The notes beneath the pieces are model-generated. The model made no database searches and was not told where the DNA came from. It was given only the letters and a program-made list of their open reading frames with translations. The translations under genes and the position numbers were made by a program. DNA of 64,000 nucleotides, taken from assembly GCF_028372415.1 (NCBI RefSeq), contig NC_092873.1:351457890-351521889 (forward strand), read 5' to 3'. This document shows positions 30,813 to 41,282 of this stretch, piece after piece. Position 1 is the first letter of the stretch. The number at the start of each line of letters is the position of its first letter. This stretch comes from Notamacropus eugenii (lineage: Eukaryota > Chordata > Mammalia > Diprotodontia > Macropodidae).

Positions 30813-31005
30813 GTATGTGTTCAATAAGCTCACTGAAAGCAGGAACTATTTTTGTCATTGTGTCTCCAGGACTTAGCCTGTGGCACAAGCTTAAGAGATG
30901 TCCAGTTGAATGAAGGAAAAAGCATTTATTAAGCATCTATTGGGCTGCAGGCAACAGTAAAACAGTTCTTGCTCCAAAGGAGTTTACATGATAATTCATC
31001 CAACC
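30813..31005. mobile_element. Two L2 3' ends in opposite orientation
   Basis: A sense L2 tail (to about 30,915: 'aagctcactgaaagcaggaa', 'aagagatgtccagttgaatg') meets an antisense L2 start (from about 30,917: 'agcatttattaagcatctat', 'tccaaaggagtttacatgat'). The termini abut tail to tail. Confidence 0.75.
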
Positions 31006-31059
31006 CTACCTTCTTATTGGTAGGTTCAAACTAAATCAATTAAAGATATTTAGAGGTTA

Positions 31060-31200
31060 GTTGATTATAGTGGATAATAGTGGTCCTGGAGCCAGAAAGG
31101 CCTGTGTTCAAATTCCTCAACTCAATCAGAATCTAGGCAAATCACTCAATCTTTACCTGCTTCAGGCAACTCCCTAGGATTTAACTACTAAATAGAGACT
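31060..31200 (+). mobile_element. tRNA-derived SINE/MIR, diverged, sense
   Basis: 'ggtcctggagccagaaaggc', 'ctgtgttcaaattcctcaac', 'ctaggcaaatcactcaatct', 'gcttcaggcaactccctagg'. Confidence 0.75.
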
Positions 31201-31384
31201 ATAGTGATAGTTCTGGGAAAGGAGAGAATATGATACTTTCATAAAACCAAGGAGACCTAGTCAGTTAATGTGGATCTGAGAACCAACCCAGTGAAGTGGA
31301 CCCTAATCCAAGGCCAGGAAGCCTGTCTCTCTTCTAATTAGACCCTCAGGAAGGCCAGATGTGGATGTCATACAGTACCCCAAC

Positions 31385-31667
31385 TCTGCCTCCTGGTTTT
31401 TCTGGCTTCCTACAAGTCCCAGCTAAAATCTCACCTTCTACATACAAGAAGTCCATTCCCAAACCTTCTTAATTCTAGTACCTTCTCTCTGTTGATTATT
31501 TATAATGTATCCTGTATATAGTCTGTTTATACATTGTTTGCATACTGTCTTCCCCATTTGATTGTGAGTTCCTCAAGAGCAAGGATGAGCTTTTGGTGTT
31601 CTTTGTATTCCTAGTACTTAGTAGATACATAGTAGGTATTTAATAAATGTTTACCATTATTGATTGA
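31385..31667 (+). mobile_element. L2 LINE 3' region with terminus, sense
   Basis: 'ctacaagtcccagctaaaat', 'ctcaccttctacatacaaga', 'gattgtgagttcctcaagag', 'tagtaggtatttaataaatg', 'tttaccattattgattg'. One of the clearest sense copies. Confidence 0.88.
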
Positions 31668-32275
31668 CACCAAGTTCAGCATCATTTGTTATGACTGCCA
31701 AATTGTAACAAGATTATCCTGACCAGAGTTGCACTGGGCTGAGATCACATAGCCTTCTAGCTTTGTTTTCTAGCAGTCAGGCTGAGTTGGCATTAATCTC
31801 TCTCTGTCAGGAAATATGAAGGGGAAAAGTTCAAGATGAGGATGATGCAGCCCACGAAACTGAAATCTTTGGGACCAGGGATATACAGAGATGAGTTTAC
31901 ACTGTGTACTGAGGCAGCCCCAAGGCTTTAGCACTAGCAAGAATGAGTTACACAAGGCTCTTGAGGCTAGACTCTGGGATTCCCCAGATATAGGAGTGAG
32001 GAAAGAAGGTAGGGAAGGGGCATTAAGAGTAATGAATAAGGGGAATGAGATAGCTACAAAGGAAGCCATCCTTACACCATCAGAGAGTACAATGGGAATT
32101 TGTAGTATTCCCTCAGACTAGGCCTGCCAGCCCTACAAAAAAAAATTACCTTGTTAGCATATAACAACAGATTCTTCCAAGGAGTTTCACATTCATCCCT
32201 CTTTCTCAACAGGGCAGCATAAGCAGATGGGGAATAGGAATCCTCTCCAGTGCCTTTGAAAAACCCTTGGGAAGA
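31668..32275. other. No recognised feature
   Basis: Unassigned; small overlapping ORFs on both strands (31,770-32,121) show nothing recognisable. Confidence 0.45.
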
Positions 32276-32277
32276 AA

Positions 32278-32455
32278 ATATTTAGAATCAGAACCTCAAT
32301 GATTGGAAGGGACCATAGATATTAACTAGTCTAATTGACTTATTTTATAGGTGAGGAAAATAAGACCAAGAGAAGTCAAATGATTTACTCGAGGTCTTGT
32401 GTTAAGGGTTCACTAGTCTTAACACCAGGTTCTTTCTTACATCTAACTAAATGCC
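32278..32455 (-). mobile_element. MIR3-like, antisense
   Basis: 'tgattggaagggaccataga', 'cttattttataggtgaggaa', 'gaagtcaaatgatttactcg', 'cttaacaccaggttctttct'. Confidence 0.8.
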
Positions 32456-33524
32456 TCTCACTATTACTTAAGTATTTTTCCACTAAGGATTTCAGCCAGG
32501 GTATCGGAACATTTTCTCCTTGACTGGTTATATCATTTTCAAAGGTCATTCACTGAAAATATCTACAACTGAATAATTTGGTTCAAAACTGACAAGAAAA
32601 CAAGCACTGGGGGTTTGGTGCTTATATGAATTTGGAATCAATATCAGGCACCTTCCTTTGTGCTTAGAAAGGGCAAGGTTCAGAGTCAGGAAATCAGACT
32701 CTTATGTTTATAAAATTTCTGTTCTTTCCCTTTTGTGGTTTTGAGTCAAGTTCAATTTCTCCCCACCCTCTAAGTTTCACTCCCCAGGGGTTCTCTGCTC
32801 CTGGGGAGCAACACCTGTACTGTAAAGGTTCGGGAGAAACAGAGGGTGACTTCAGTGTAGGAAAATCTAAAATGTGCTTTTAATAAAGGACCAGTGGTTG
32901 GAATTCCAAGTGCAAAAGGCCCTTCTCTCTCATAGAAAACTTGAGAGTAGGAAAACTTCAAGGAAGAGTTGGATAGAGGTGAGGAAGGAAAGTGCTGATC
33001 TTGATGATCCTTTGTTCTTGGTAACTACACCTTCATTCCTTACATACGTAAGTGTGTATATATGTACATACATCTGTATGTTTGTATATATATGTGTATG
33101 TGTGTATACACATACATACATATATACACAATTATCTATATTAAGGACACTGGTTCCTTTGTTCTGAAGGTGGATATTTTTGTTACTTCATTAGTAATAT
33201 TATTAATTTCTAACAATGAGTTAGTAATGTGACCAATGACAGCTGTGTGACCTTCTTCAAACCACTGATAGCTCTGGAACTCAACCTCATCTGTCCAATT
33301 CAAAAAACATGAATTAAGGAAAAGAGGACAACCAAATTTAACCCTAGTTACCTTACAGTGTTAGGGTTCTAGGATTCCATTTCAACATAGAACTTTTCCT
33401 CTCCTGAAACCACTTCTCTGCTTCTCTTTGCTTGCAGGAGATTTTCTTTCCTTTTTACTACTGACTCCCCAAGCCCACAGGGTATCTTCCCCTCCTTCAG
33501 TTCCTTTAGCAGGTACTAACTACC
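32456..33524. other. Unassigned, with microsatellite
   Basis: Mostly unassigned. A (TATG)/(TACA)-rich microsatellite runs from about 33,043 to 33,130. A weak MIR-like core sits near 33,235-33,300 ('gctgtgtgaccttcttcaaa'). Confidence 0.5.
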
Positions 33525-33747
33525 TCAAGGCGGCTGGTCCTGGAGTCAGGGAGACCTGAGTTCAAGTTGGGCCTCTGACAATTACTAGGTGCATGACCCT
33601 GGGCAAGTCACTTAACCCTGTTTGTCTTAGTCCACTAGAGAAGGAAACGGCAAACCACACCAGCATCTGTGCCAAGAAAACCCAGTACCGAGCATTGGCC
33701 CTGTTATGATCCAGGAGATCACAGAGCTGGACATAACTGAACAACTA
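33525..33747 (+). mobile_element. Marsupial tRNA-derived SINE, long form, sense
   Basis: 'ggctggtcctggagtcaggg', 'gcatgaccctgggcaagtca', 'cttaaccctgtttgtcttag', 'gagaaggaaacggcaaacca', 'tctgtgccaagaaaacccag'. Confidence 0.92.
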
Positions 33748-33779
33748 CCTAGAGCCTTCCCTCTCTCTGGGGTATCGGA

Positions 33780-33937
33780 CTGTTACTTAGATGTTGCTCT
33801 TCGCGCATTCCTAGCCTGCCTCCTCCACAAGACTACAGGCTCTCTGAGGGGAAGAACACAGTCTTTTCTGCTCCTACTTATAGCAACCAGCGCAAGGCCT
33901 TGCACACACTAGGCACTCAGTAAAGGCCAGCCTGAAT
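33780..33937 (+). mobile_element. L2 LINE 3' end, sense
   Basis: 'acaagactacaggctctctg', 'aggggaagaacacagtcttt', 'ggccttgcacacactaggca', 'ctcagtaaaggccagcctga'. Last repeat before the CpG island. Confidence 0.75.
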
Positions 33938-34080
33938 GGAAGCCCTAAAGCTCCACTTTTCTCTTCCTAACCCGGACCTGATCCCTCTAGAACCCCAATT
34001 TTGGAACCTTCCTCTTCCCCCACGCCCCCAGTGACCACTCCCCTTACTCCAGTGACCACCCTTCTCCCCAGGGAAGGTGG

Positions 34081-34092
34081 CGCGCATGCGCG
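34081..34092. promoter_or_regulatory. NRF1-type binding site 1
   Basis: cgcgcatgcgcg contains the palindrome GCGCATGCGC, the NRF1 consensus. About 620 bases upstream of the predicted start codon. Confidence 0.7.
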
Positions 34093-34240
34093 GTTATCGC
34101 CTTTACCTGGGCGCCGGAGAGTGGGAGGAGGGGGGGTGCGGGCGGGGGTGGAGTAGGGAGTTGGCGGTTATCTAGGCGGCAGAGCGTTCACTTTGTGGCA
34201 AGAGAGAGAAAAGGTGCGCCCGGGCCAGCCCCAGAGGGGC

Positions 34241-34252
34241 CGCGCATGCGCA
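34241..34252. promoter_or_regulatory. NRF1-type binding site 2
   Basis: cgcgcatgcgca, a second perfect GCGCATGCGC, 160 bases downstream of the first. Two perfect sites in one CpG island make NRF1 control likely. Confidence 0.72.
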
Positions 34253-34319
34253 CTGGTGCTATACAGCGGTCGGGATGCCAAGGGGGGGGTGAGTGGGAGG
34301 GAGGTGTTGGAATCACTCT

Positions 34320-34365
34320 TTGCAAGGGGGGGGCAGAGGAGGGGAGGGGAGGGGGAAGGCGCTCG
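34320..34365 (+). promoter_or_regulatory. G-quadruplex-prone tract
   Basis: Many G runs of 4 or more separated by 1-5 bases ('ggaggggaggggaggggg'), meeting the simple four-run G4 rule on the plus strand. A second such cluster lies at 34,621-34,662. Confidence 0.65.
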
Positions 34366-34419
34366 TGCTGCCTCTTGAGCTCCCTCCCCTCTCCACACAT
34401 ACACACACATACACGCGAG

Positions 34420-34435
34420 CCCCCCCCCCCCCCCC
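34420..34435. repeat. C16 homopolymer
   Basis: Sixteen consecutive C, followed by gccccttccc. It is G4/i-motif prone and a likely site of sequencing length error. Confidence 0.9.
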
Positions 34436-34534
34436 GCCCCTTCCCTCCCCGCGCGCCCGCCCCGCCGGCCCCCGCTCGCCCTCGCGCGCTCGGAAGGGAG
34501 TCGCGAGACGTCGGAGCGGCGGCCACGTAGCTCT

Positions 34535-34553
34535 GCGGCGGCGGCGGCGGCGG
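34535..34553. repeat. Short (CGG)n repeat in predicted 5' UTR
   Basis: About six GCG/CGG units, 156 bases upstream of the predicted start codon. This class of 5'-UTR repeat is often variable in length in vertebrates. Confidence 0.85.
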
Positions 34554-34708
34554 CCGGGACTGAGGAGCGGCCCTCGCCAGAGAGCCTGCTGGGGAGTGAA
34601 GGGAAAGGAAGCGAAGAGAAGGGAGGGGAGGGGGGAGGGGCCGGCCCGGGGCGGGCGGGCGGTGGTTACTCGAGCGAGCGCCGCGGCGACAGGGCCCCCG
34701 CCGCAGGG

Positions 34709-34755
34709 ATGGACCGCGGAGGCGGCGGCGGAGGCGGCGCAGGCGGCCGGCCCGG
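34709..34755 (+). CDS. Exon 1 coding part of an unidentified gene
   Basis: ATG at 34,709 in good context (G at -3, G at +4) starts MDRGGGGGGGAGGRP plus two bases of the next codon, ending at a consensus donor (cgg|gtgagtac, GT at 34,756-34,757). A TGA follows at once if read through, which supports the splice. There is no ATG in the 430 bases before it, though the frame is open back to 34,379. The glycine-rich start gives no domain, and I cannot name the gene. The 5' end of the exon is not determined; it probably lies in 34,250-34,650. Confidence 0.6.
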
Positions 34756-35120
34756 GTGAGTACGGACGGGCCCCTTCCCGCCCCCACCTCGCCGCTGCCG
34801 CAGCCCGCGGCTCGGCCCTTCCCGGCAGCACCCCTTCCTCCCCCGTCGCCCCTCCTCCCCCCCTCCCCCCGGGATCGGGCCTGGCTCCGGGGGCCGGGTT
34901 AACCCTTTCCTGAGGCGGCGGCTGCGCGCACTAGGCCGGAGCGGTCTCCGCCCCGCGGGGAGGCCCCGGGCGCTTTCATGACGGGGGTGTGGGGGTGGCG
35001 TGGGGGGCTCCCGGCTTAGTCCTTCCTACCTACCCCCTTGGAAGCGGTGCTTGACTCCTGTTTATACCGCAAGCTCGCTGCCCCCGAGGCCCTAGGGGAG
35101 AGGCGGGGGTTGCATCGGTT

Positions 35121-38100
35121 GTGGGGGTTGTGGGTGGGCGGGGGAGGGGTTGCACCAGGTCCGCTTGCTAGCATTCTCCTTGCCCTGCAGCTGGTAGTTT
35201 GCACCTATATTTGCCTTCCCCTCCTTGAGGTTGCTCCCAGACCTCTCACCTCCAAGGAGTATTGAGCCTGTGCCACCGTGATAGAAAATGCATCCACCGA
35301 ACACCCCTTTCCCCCGGCACCACACTCACCCCAGCGGGTAATGGCACCCCTCCCCTCCAGCCTGGCTCTAGGTTGCCAGAATGGAGACTCTGAAGGTAGT
35401 GTCATACTCGGCTGCTTCCCCCACACACCATGTGCACTGTCAAAGGATGTCTGGAGTGGATCAGGTGCCTCTGGATTCCTCTGCACAGGGCAATCTACAT
35501 ACAACCTTCAAATTTCTCTGAATGCGTTATCTAGCAGTGCATGTATTTGTCGTGGCAAAGTGCCGAATCTTTTGATCATGCAACCACCTTGAATTCCTGG
35601 TTCCTGAAAAGCTTCAGTCATAGAAGAGCCAGTTCAAGGAGTGGTGGGGTTGTGTCTGTGTGAGATGCATGTGCTTTTAAATATTTTGGAGTATGCCTTG
35701 ACGTTTGGAAGATGCCACCCCTCTTCAGCCAGTTTCTTAGGGTGCTTCTTGTGAGTGGATTTGTTTTTCCTTTAGACTTTCCCCAGAGTCAAGGATCATT
35801 GTCATAGAGTCTGCCTTGTGCTGTCTCTCATGGATCTCTTGAAAGCCTCAGCCATACTCTAGTAATGAGAAGATGAGAAAAGATTATTATAGCAATACAT
35901 AGTATTTCCGTTTGATCTGGAGGCATATGGTGTGTTTTTTTGGGAAAAAAATTTCCTTTTACCTTTAACATTTGTAGGCCAGAGGTAGTGAACAAATGGG
36001 TGATGTTTTGAGGGGGAATATATATGTGTATATTGGGAAGATGGTCAAACCTTTATTGTTCTGGGAATGGCAATTGGCACATGCTTTGTTGACAGTGGTA
36101 GATGCACCATGAATGAGGAGGAGCTGTTGCTGAGCTCCGTGTAGTGAAGAGGAGGGATGTTCTAAATCAAGATCGATTTGTGAATGATGAGTTATATCAC
36201 ATCAGCTTTGGCAGTTGGGATGTGCTCTTCTTAACTGTGAACTTGTACCTAAGATAGTCTTGTAAGCCTTGTAACCTCTAAGTATAACTGAATCCCAGTG
36301 GTCATGAAAGTATCTCTTTCTAGGAATCATATCAATTGCTTTATTTTTTAAAGCATCTGTTTTACTTTGTAGCCTCTTATCTATAATAAATAAGATAGAT
36401 TAGATACTTTTAAAAGGTTATATTTTGGTTAACTATTAATTTCTCTATGAAAATACAGCAAAAAGATATGTAAGCAATCCCTCCAAGAAAAGTTAAAGTT
36501 GGAAGTCAAAACAAGTTGTGCAGATATCAGTAGACTGATAAATATGTGAAATCTGCTTCATTTTGAGTATGGTAAGAGTTTGTGACCTATTTTTATAATG
36601 CCTAAGAAGAGTCTGTATCTTGTTGACTTGGAGTTGATTGCTCTTAATTTGTCAAAAAGAGACTCTTTCCTATAGCAGTGTATTTAGCCTGCTAAGAGTT
36701 TTCTACAACTTTATTTAATATAGTTGGGGGCTTTTTATTTCTGGATGTAGCCATTTGAATCATCTCTTGAATATCCAGAAATTCTAGGATTAATTACCTA
36801 TAAATGGTGCCAAGTATCAGTAATTTTGGTAGGTATTTAAATGAACAGGGGAAAAAATGCTTTTTAGAGATAGATTTGCACTAATAGTAAGGGAATTTAG
36901 ATTCATGTTTAGAGTCCACCCACACCTAGGAATTGAACATTACTAGTTCAACCAGCAGGTAAAGAGTGAAATCAGATATCTTTTGGTGAAATGTCATGAA
37001 CCATCAAAAAGAATTTATTAAATTCTCAACTACATTGAATGTTGTCCTGGAAATTATACAAATCATATTGAACTCAGTTCCAAACCCTACTAGTTTACAA
37101 TTCTAGTAATATTGTTCAGTTGAAACTTTAGGAATCCTTTGACGTTCTTAATATTTTAGTCTTAATGTCTTTTGTGTTTCTAAAATGTTAGGTTTTGATC
37201 ATGATTTTAATCAGCTCTTAAAAGCAAGAGATCCCGTTTGAATCTTGATTTAAAAAAAATCACTTTCACATACCTAAAGGACACTATTTATCTCAATAGT
37301 CACCTAACAATTAGTTAATTAATATAAGGTAATAAAGTCAAGTGACATGCTGATGGTGCAAATGTCACAGTTTAAAAAACAATTATTTTATAAACGTTTG
37401 TTTAACTGGCTTATTTCATCAGCTGTATTATGTTCTTTGTTTATTCACACCTTCACTTTTACTGATGAAGATAGTTTCAAGAAGTCAAACAATTTCAAAA
37501 TTTCCAGTATGGTGTTTTTTTGGTTGTTGGCATAGTGTAATGACAGCCTGTTGAGAGCATTAAAATCTCAGGGGAGAATGTGCTTCCTTGGTTTAATATT
37601 GCAGAACCTTTTCTAGCCATTCACTTACCTAGTTAAACACCCACACACCACAGAGCAGCTGATCATATAACATGTATGGCTGTGAGAACAGTAGCTTCTT
37701 TGCCAGGTTTAGAGCTTGGAAACTGGAAAACAATTGCATAGCAGTGAAACTCTTGAGATAGTAGTGGTGCCAGCAGTTCACTCTCATTAATACAAACAGC
37801 TTGCCTTAGTTTCTTTGACACTCTCTTCTTCAGACACCCTTCCCTTAGGAGGTTTCAGATCAGCAGCTCCTACTCAGAAGAACAACACCTACTTTCTGCA
37901 CACTGTGGTCTCAGATCTGATTTAGTGAAGCACAAGATTGTTTCCATTTTGCTCTCTGAGTTTTGGAAGTAGTATGGTAAGAAAATACTTTTCAACTCTA
38001 TAGCAAAAAAGTAATGTTTTTGTAACTTTTTGAAGCATGGTATAGTAAGCTGCAATATGAACAAGAAATTGACTATCAATTCTGAAGGGTTTTTTTTTTT

Positions 38101-39564
38101 AATATAATTTAGTTCAAGAAATCTGGGTAGACCCTTAGTTTCATTTCCTCTGTTCTAAAAAGTCAGTTGAGTTACTGCCAAAAAGAATACTACATTTTCT
38201 CATATTTGAGAATGATTCTAATGAAGGGGGACTGCTTTGCATTTCCTCACAGAGATTGAATATCTTGTGTTAACCACTTAAGATGAATTTTTTGTCAGCT
38301 GTCAGATCATACTAGATAATTCAGCATTTGAGTTTTGTTCTGGTAGAGAGGTTAGTGAAAAAAATCTTTTGTGGGCAGGAGAATGGGACTTTTTAGCCGA
38401 AGGAAGCAAGTGATCTAGTGGGATGGAACTATAGTTTATTTTGGCTCACTAACAGGCAGTAGATTTACAGGTTAAAAGCCTATGATCCACATACTTTCTT
38501 TATGCAGATTTGGGGCACAAAAAGTTGCAAATATTTGACTTGGAGCATAACTGAATCTTGCAGGTGCTTTTTGGAACTTTGATTTGTTGCTCCATGGCTA
38601 GCTGAACTTGGTGGAGACAATAAAACTCTGCTCCAAATTCTACAGTGTTACCCACAGGCAGTGCTTGTTTAAGCCTATTCAGAGCTTATGTGGTGAAAGG
38701 GGTGTTTTAGGACATTAACATGTCTCAATGAGTTCTGTGTCCAGAGCTGAATCACGTGGAAAGCCTTGTGTAAATTTTCGTGGTTAGTGCAGGCAGTAGA
38801 GTGCTTAGTGGAATCAGTAGAGACACATCAGACACTTACTTTACAATTAATCTGATTTTTGATACAGGATTGCTTAGTCTTTTCATTTTTAAAATACTTA
38901 TGACATTCTGCTGTTGTGGAACTACTCTTGCCAATGGAGGTTTCTCAGCATAAACTCCTGTTTCCAGAATATGGAATGGAATACTTTAGCCTTTTTACTT
39001 TAACATGGAGAAGATGGGGAAAAGCATCTGTCACATTCTAACAACTCTCTCTCTCTCAAGTTAGCTATGTGGGTAATATATTTGTTTTTCTGTCTTTTAT
39101 TTCTAGCCAGGAATGCAATTTTATGGTGGAATTTGGCATTAAATTTCTTCTTTTCTCCTGTAATTCAAGTGCTCCTATGCAGTAGATTGAAAATTGAATC
39201 TAAGGGCACAAGAAGTTTTTCCATGAAATAGCTTTTAAAGCAGGTTTTCTGTAGGATTGGATTATTTTGTCATTGTTGTATTTTTTTATCATGATTAATG
39301 GCATTAAAACCACAAAAATTCCTAGAGACTTTTTTTTGGTGATAATATAGATTCATAGTTAATGCATTTGGTTTCTTTGCAACGGGATCTACTTTTTCTT
39401 TGTTATTGGAACTGCCTAGAATTTTTTAAACTAGTTATCTTAGTGCATGATAAACCACAGCGCTTTCTCATTCAACTTAACTTTAATAGAGTTCTTTCCC
39501 AAACTTTAAGCAAGATCAAAATATAGAACAGAAACATAATACTGTGTGGTATGTGGGCCCAGGG
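35121..39564. other. Repeat-free start of intron 1
   Basis: About 4.4 kb with no SINE, LINE or DNA transposon that I can recognise, in a window where one usually appears every few hundred bases. No coding exon seen. Sequence is AT-rich with ordinary complexity. Confidence 0.5.
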
Positions 39565-39672
39565 TAATTCAATTCAATAAACACTTAAGTGTCTACTATT
39601 TGCAAGAACACTTGCAGTGGGCTCTGGGGAAATGAATATGAAATAAAATAGAGGTTCTTATCTAGAAGACTT
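39565..39672 (-). mobile_element. L2 LINE 3' end, antisense
   Basis: 'aattcaataaacacttaagt', 'gtctactatttgcaagaaca', 'gtgggctctggggaaatgaa'. Confidence 0.8.
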
Positions 39673-39689
39673 TTCATTTTCAAAGAAGG

Positions 39690-39902
39690 AAGGAAGGAAA
39701 CACAGATACCTACTATGTGTCAGATACTGTGCTGAGTACTTTACAGATATTTATTTCATTTGATACTCACAGCAATGCAGTGAGATGGATGCTGTTATGA
39801 TCCCTGTTTTATGGTTAATGAAACCAGCAGACAGATTAAATGATTTCCCTGGTATCACACGGCTAGTAACTTTCTGAGGCTGGATTTGATTTCATGTAGG
39901 GG
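39690..39902 (-). mobile_element. MIR, antisense
   Basis: 'ctactatgtgtcagatactg', 'tcatttgatactcacagcaa', 'tgaaaccagcagacagatta', 'tatcacacggctagtaactt'. Confidence 0.88.
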
Positions 39903-40519
39903 AGATGAAGCTTGGACATAATTTAATACGCAAAATTAGAAAATGTTTAGTACAGAGGAGATACCCAGAAGATCATAAAAAATTAAAAAGCACCTTTTCT
40001 TCTACTTGGGGACCCAGAGAATTTTATAAACTATATAAATGATTGAATTACATGTTTTTAAAAAATTGCATTTTGCCAAGTAATTCTAAACTTTTCATAT
40101 ATGGTTTCTCTGTCCCTCCTTTTTGCAACCTTTGCTGCACTAAGTTCAAGTGAATTTGCTACTTTTGTCTTGTAAGTTTGCAGGTGCCAGTGAATAGTTG
40201 TAGAAAGGGATCACTTGTAAGAAAGGTTTAGTAATAGAAAAGATTAGTTGCATAGCATAGTTTTTTCAAGTGTAATGGGAGTGGTATCATAAGTTTGACT
40301 CTCTTGGGTTTCCTGGAGGTTGCAGTGGGATGCCTTTGTCTATTAATAGGTATAGAACTATAAGTTTTAGATGGCTCAGTATATGTGAGTAGGGGTGTTG
40401 GGGAGAGAGAGTAAGACTAAAATTTGAATACATGGTGACAATCATCAGATTTCCCTTTGGACCATTGAAATTATTTTCTTTACCTTATCACATATTACTT
40501 AAGTAGATTTTAGTGTGTA
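39903..40519. other. No recognised feature
   Basis: AT-rich intronic sequence, nothing assignable. Confidence 0.45.
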
Positions 40520-40682
40520 GTTCAGTTTGACAAGTATTTCTTAAAGCACCTACCATGTACCAAATGCTCTACTTGGCTGTTTAGGATACAAAGAAAGGCA
40601 AAAAGGAAAAACAGTATTTGCTTTAAAGGACCTTAGAATAGTGTGCACCTTAATGGGGACAAAGTAAAATAATTATTGGCTT
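40520..40682 (-). mobile_element. L2 LINE 3' end, antisense
   Basis: 'aagcacctaccatgtaccaa', 'ggatacaaagaaaggcaaaa', 'ttaaaggaccttagaatagt'. Confidence 0.78.
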
Positions 40683-41282
40683 ATAGAGTAAATCTTACTA
40701 CTTTTTTATCCTAAGTCTAGCTTTGGTAGACCTCTAGATTTTCTTTGAGGTTTAAATCAGATAAATTATCCAGTCATTGAAGCATATTTATCTATCTCTT
40801 GAAAACAGTTTTTAACCTTTCATGACATGTGGCATGTTCAAGGCTGCATGGCAGTATTTCATTTTCATTTGGGAATTTCTAATGCCTGAAAAATTCTACT
40901 TCTTCGTTTATTGCTATATTTGTCAGAGTTCATCATTCTCTTCTTGGAGACAAGATTTCCAAACCCATTGGAAGTGGAAAAAAAAAATCTCTAAAATACT
41001 CTTTAGGGGTGGATGTTGTTTTACAGTCTGATGAAAATGCACACATCTTACAGGCTCATCTGAACTTCCTCTCACAGTGGTTTTAGTATACTCTTAAATG
41101 AAAAAGTGAGTTTCATCAGTAAAAATCACCTTTTCCCAATTTTTGGTGTTTTAGTTTTTGTGTTGTCTTGTCCATGACAAGCTTTTTTTCTTCATAGCAA
41201 CGATTGGCATCTTTTTTTTTTTTAACTGGTTTTCCCACTGGTCTTCCAACTTTTAAGAAGCCCACATCATGTTGTTGAGTAG

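Larger units (their letters stand above)
34060..35120 (+). promoter_or_regulatory. CpG-island promoter
   Basis: A sharp switch to very high GC with dense CpG (for example 34,436-34,560 and 34,630-34,770), unlike the AT-rich DNA on both sides, and no repeats. It has two NRF1 palindromes, GC-box runs ('gggcgggcgggcgg' near 34,649) and no TATA box that I see: the pattern of a housekeeping or developmental gene promoter with dispersed start sites. The coding start at 34,709 puts transcription on the plus strand. Whether a divergent transcript also leaves the island cannot be told. Confidence 0.88.

Noticed and set aside
34060-34200. Divergent gene on the minus strand from the CpG island
   Set aside because: No start codon plus splice donor combination on the minus strand stood out, and repeats begin directly upstream.
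34188-34913. ORFs of 111-206 codons on both strands over the CpG island
   Set aside because: Proline/arginine/glycine-rich translations of GC-rich promoter DNA, overlapping in several frames. They run across the predicted splice donor.
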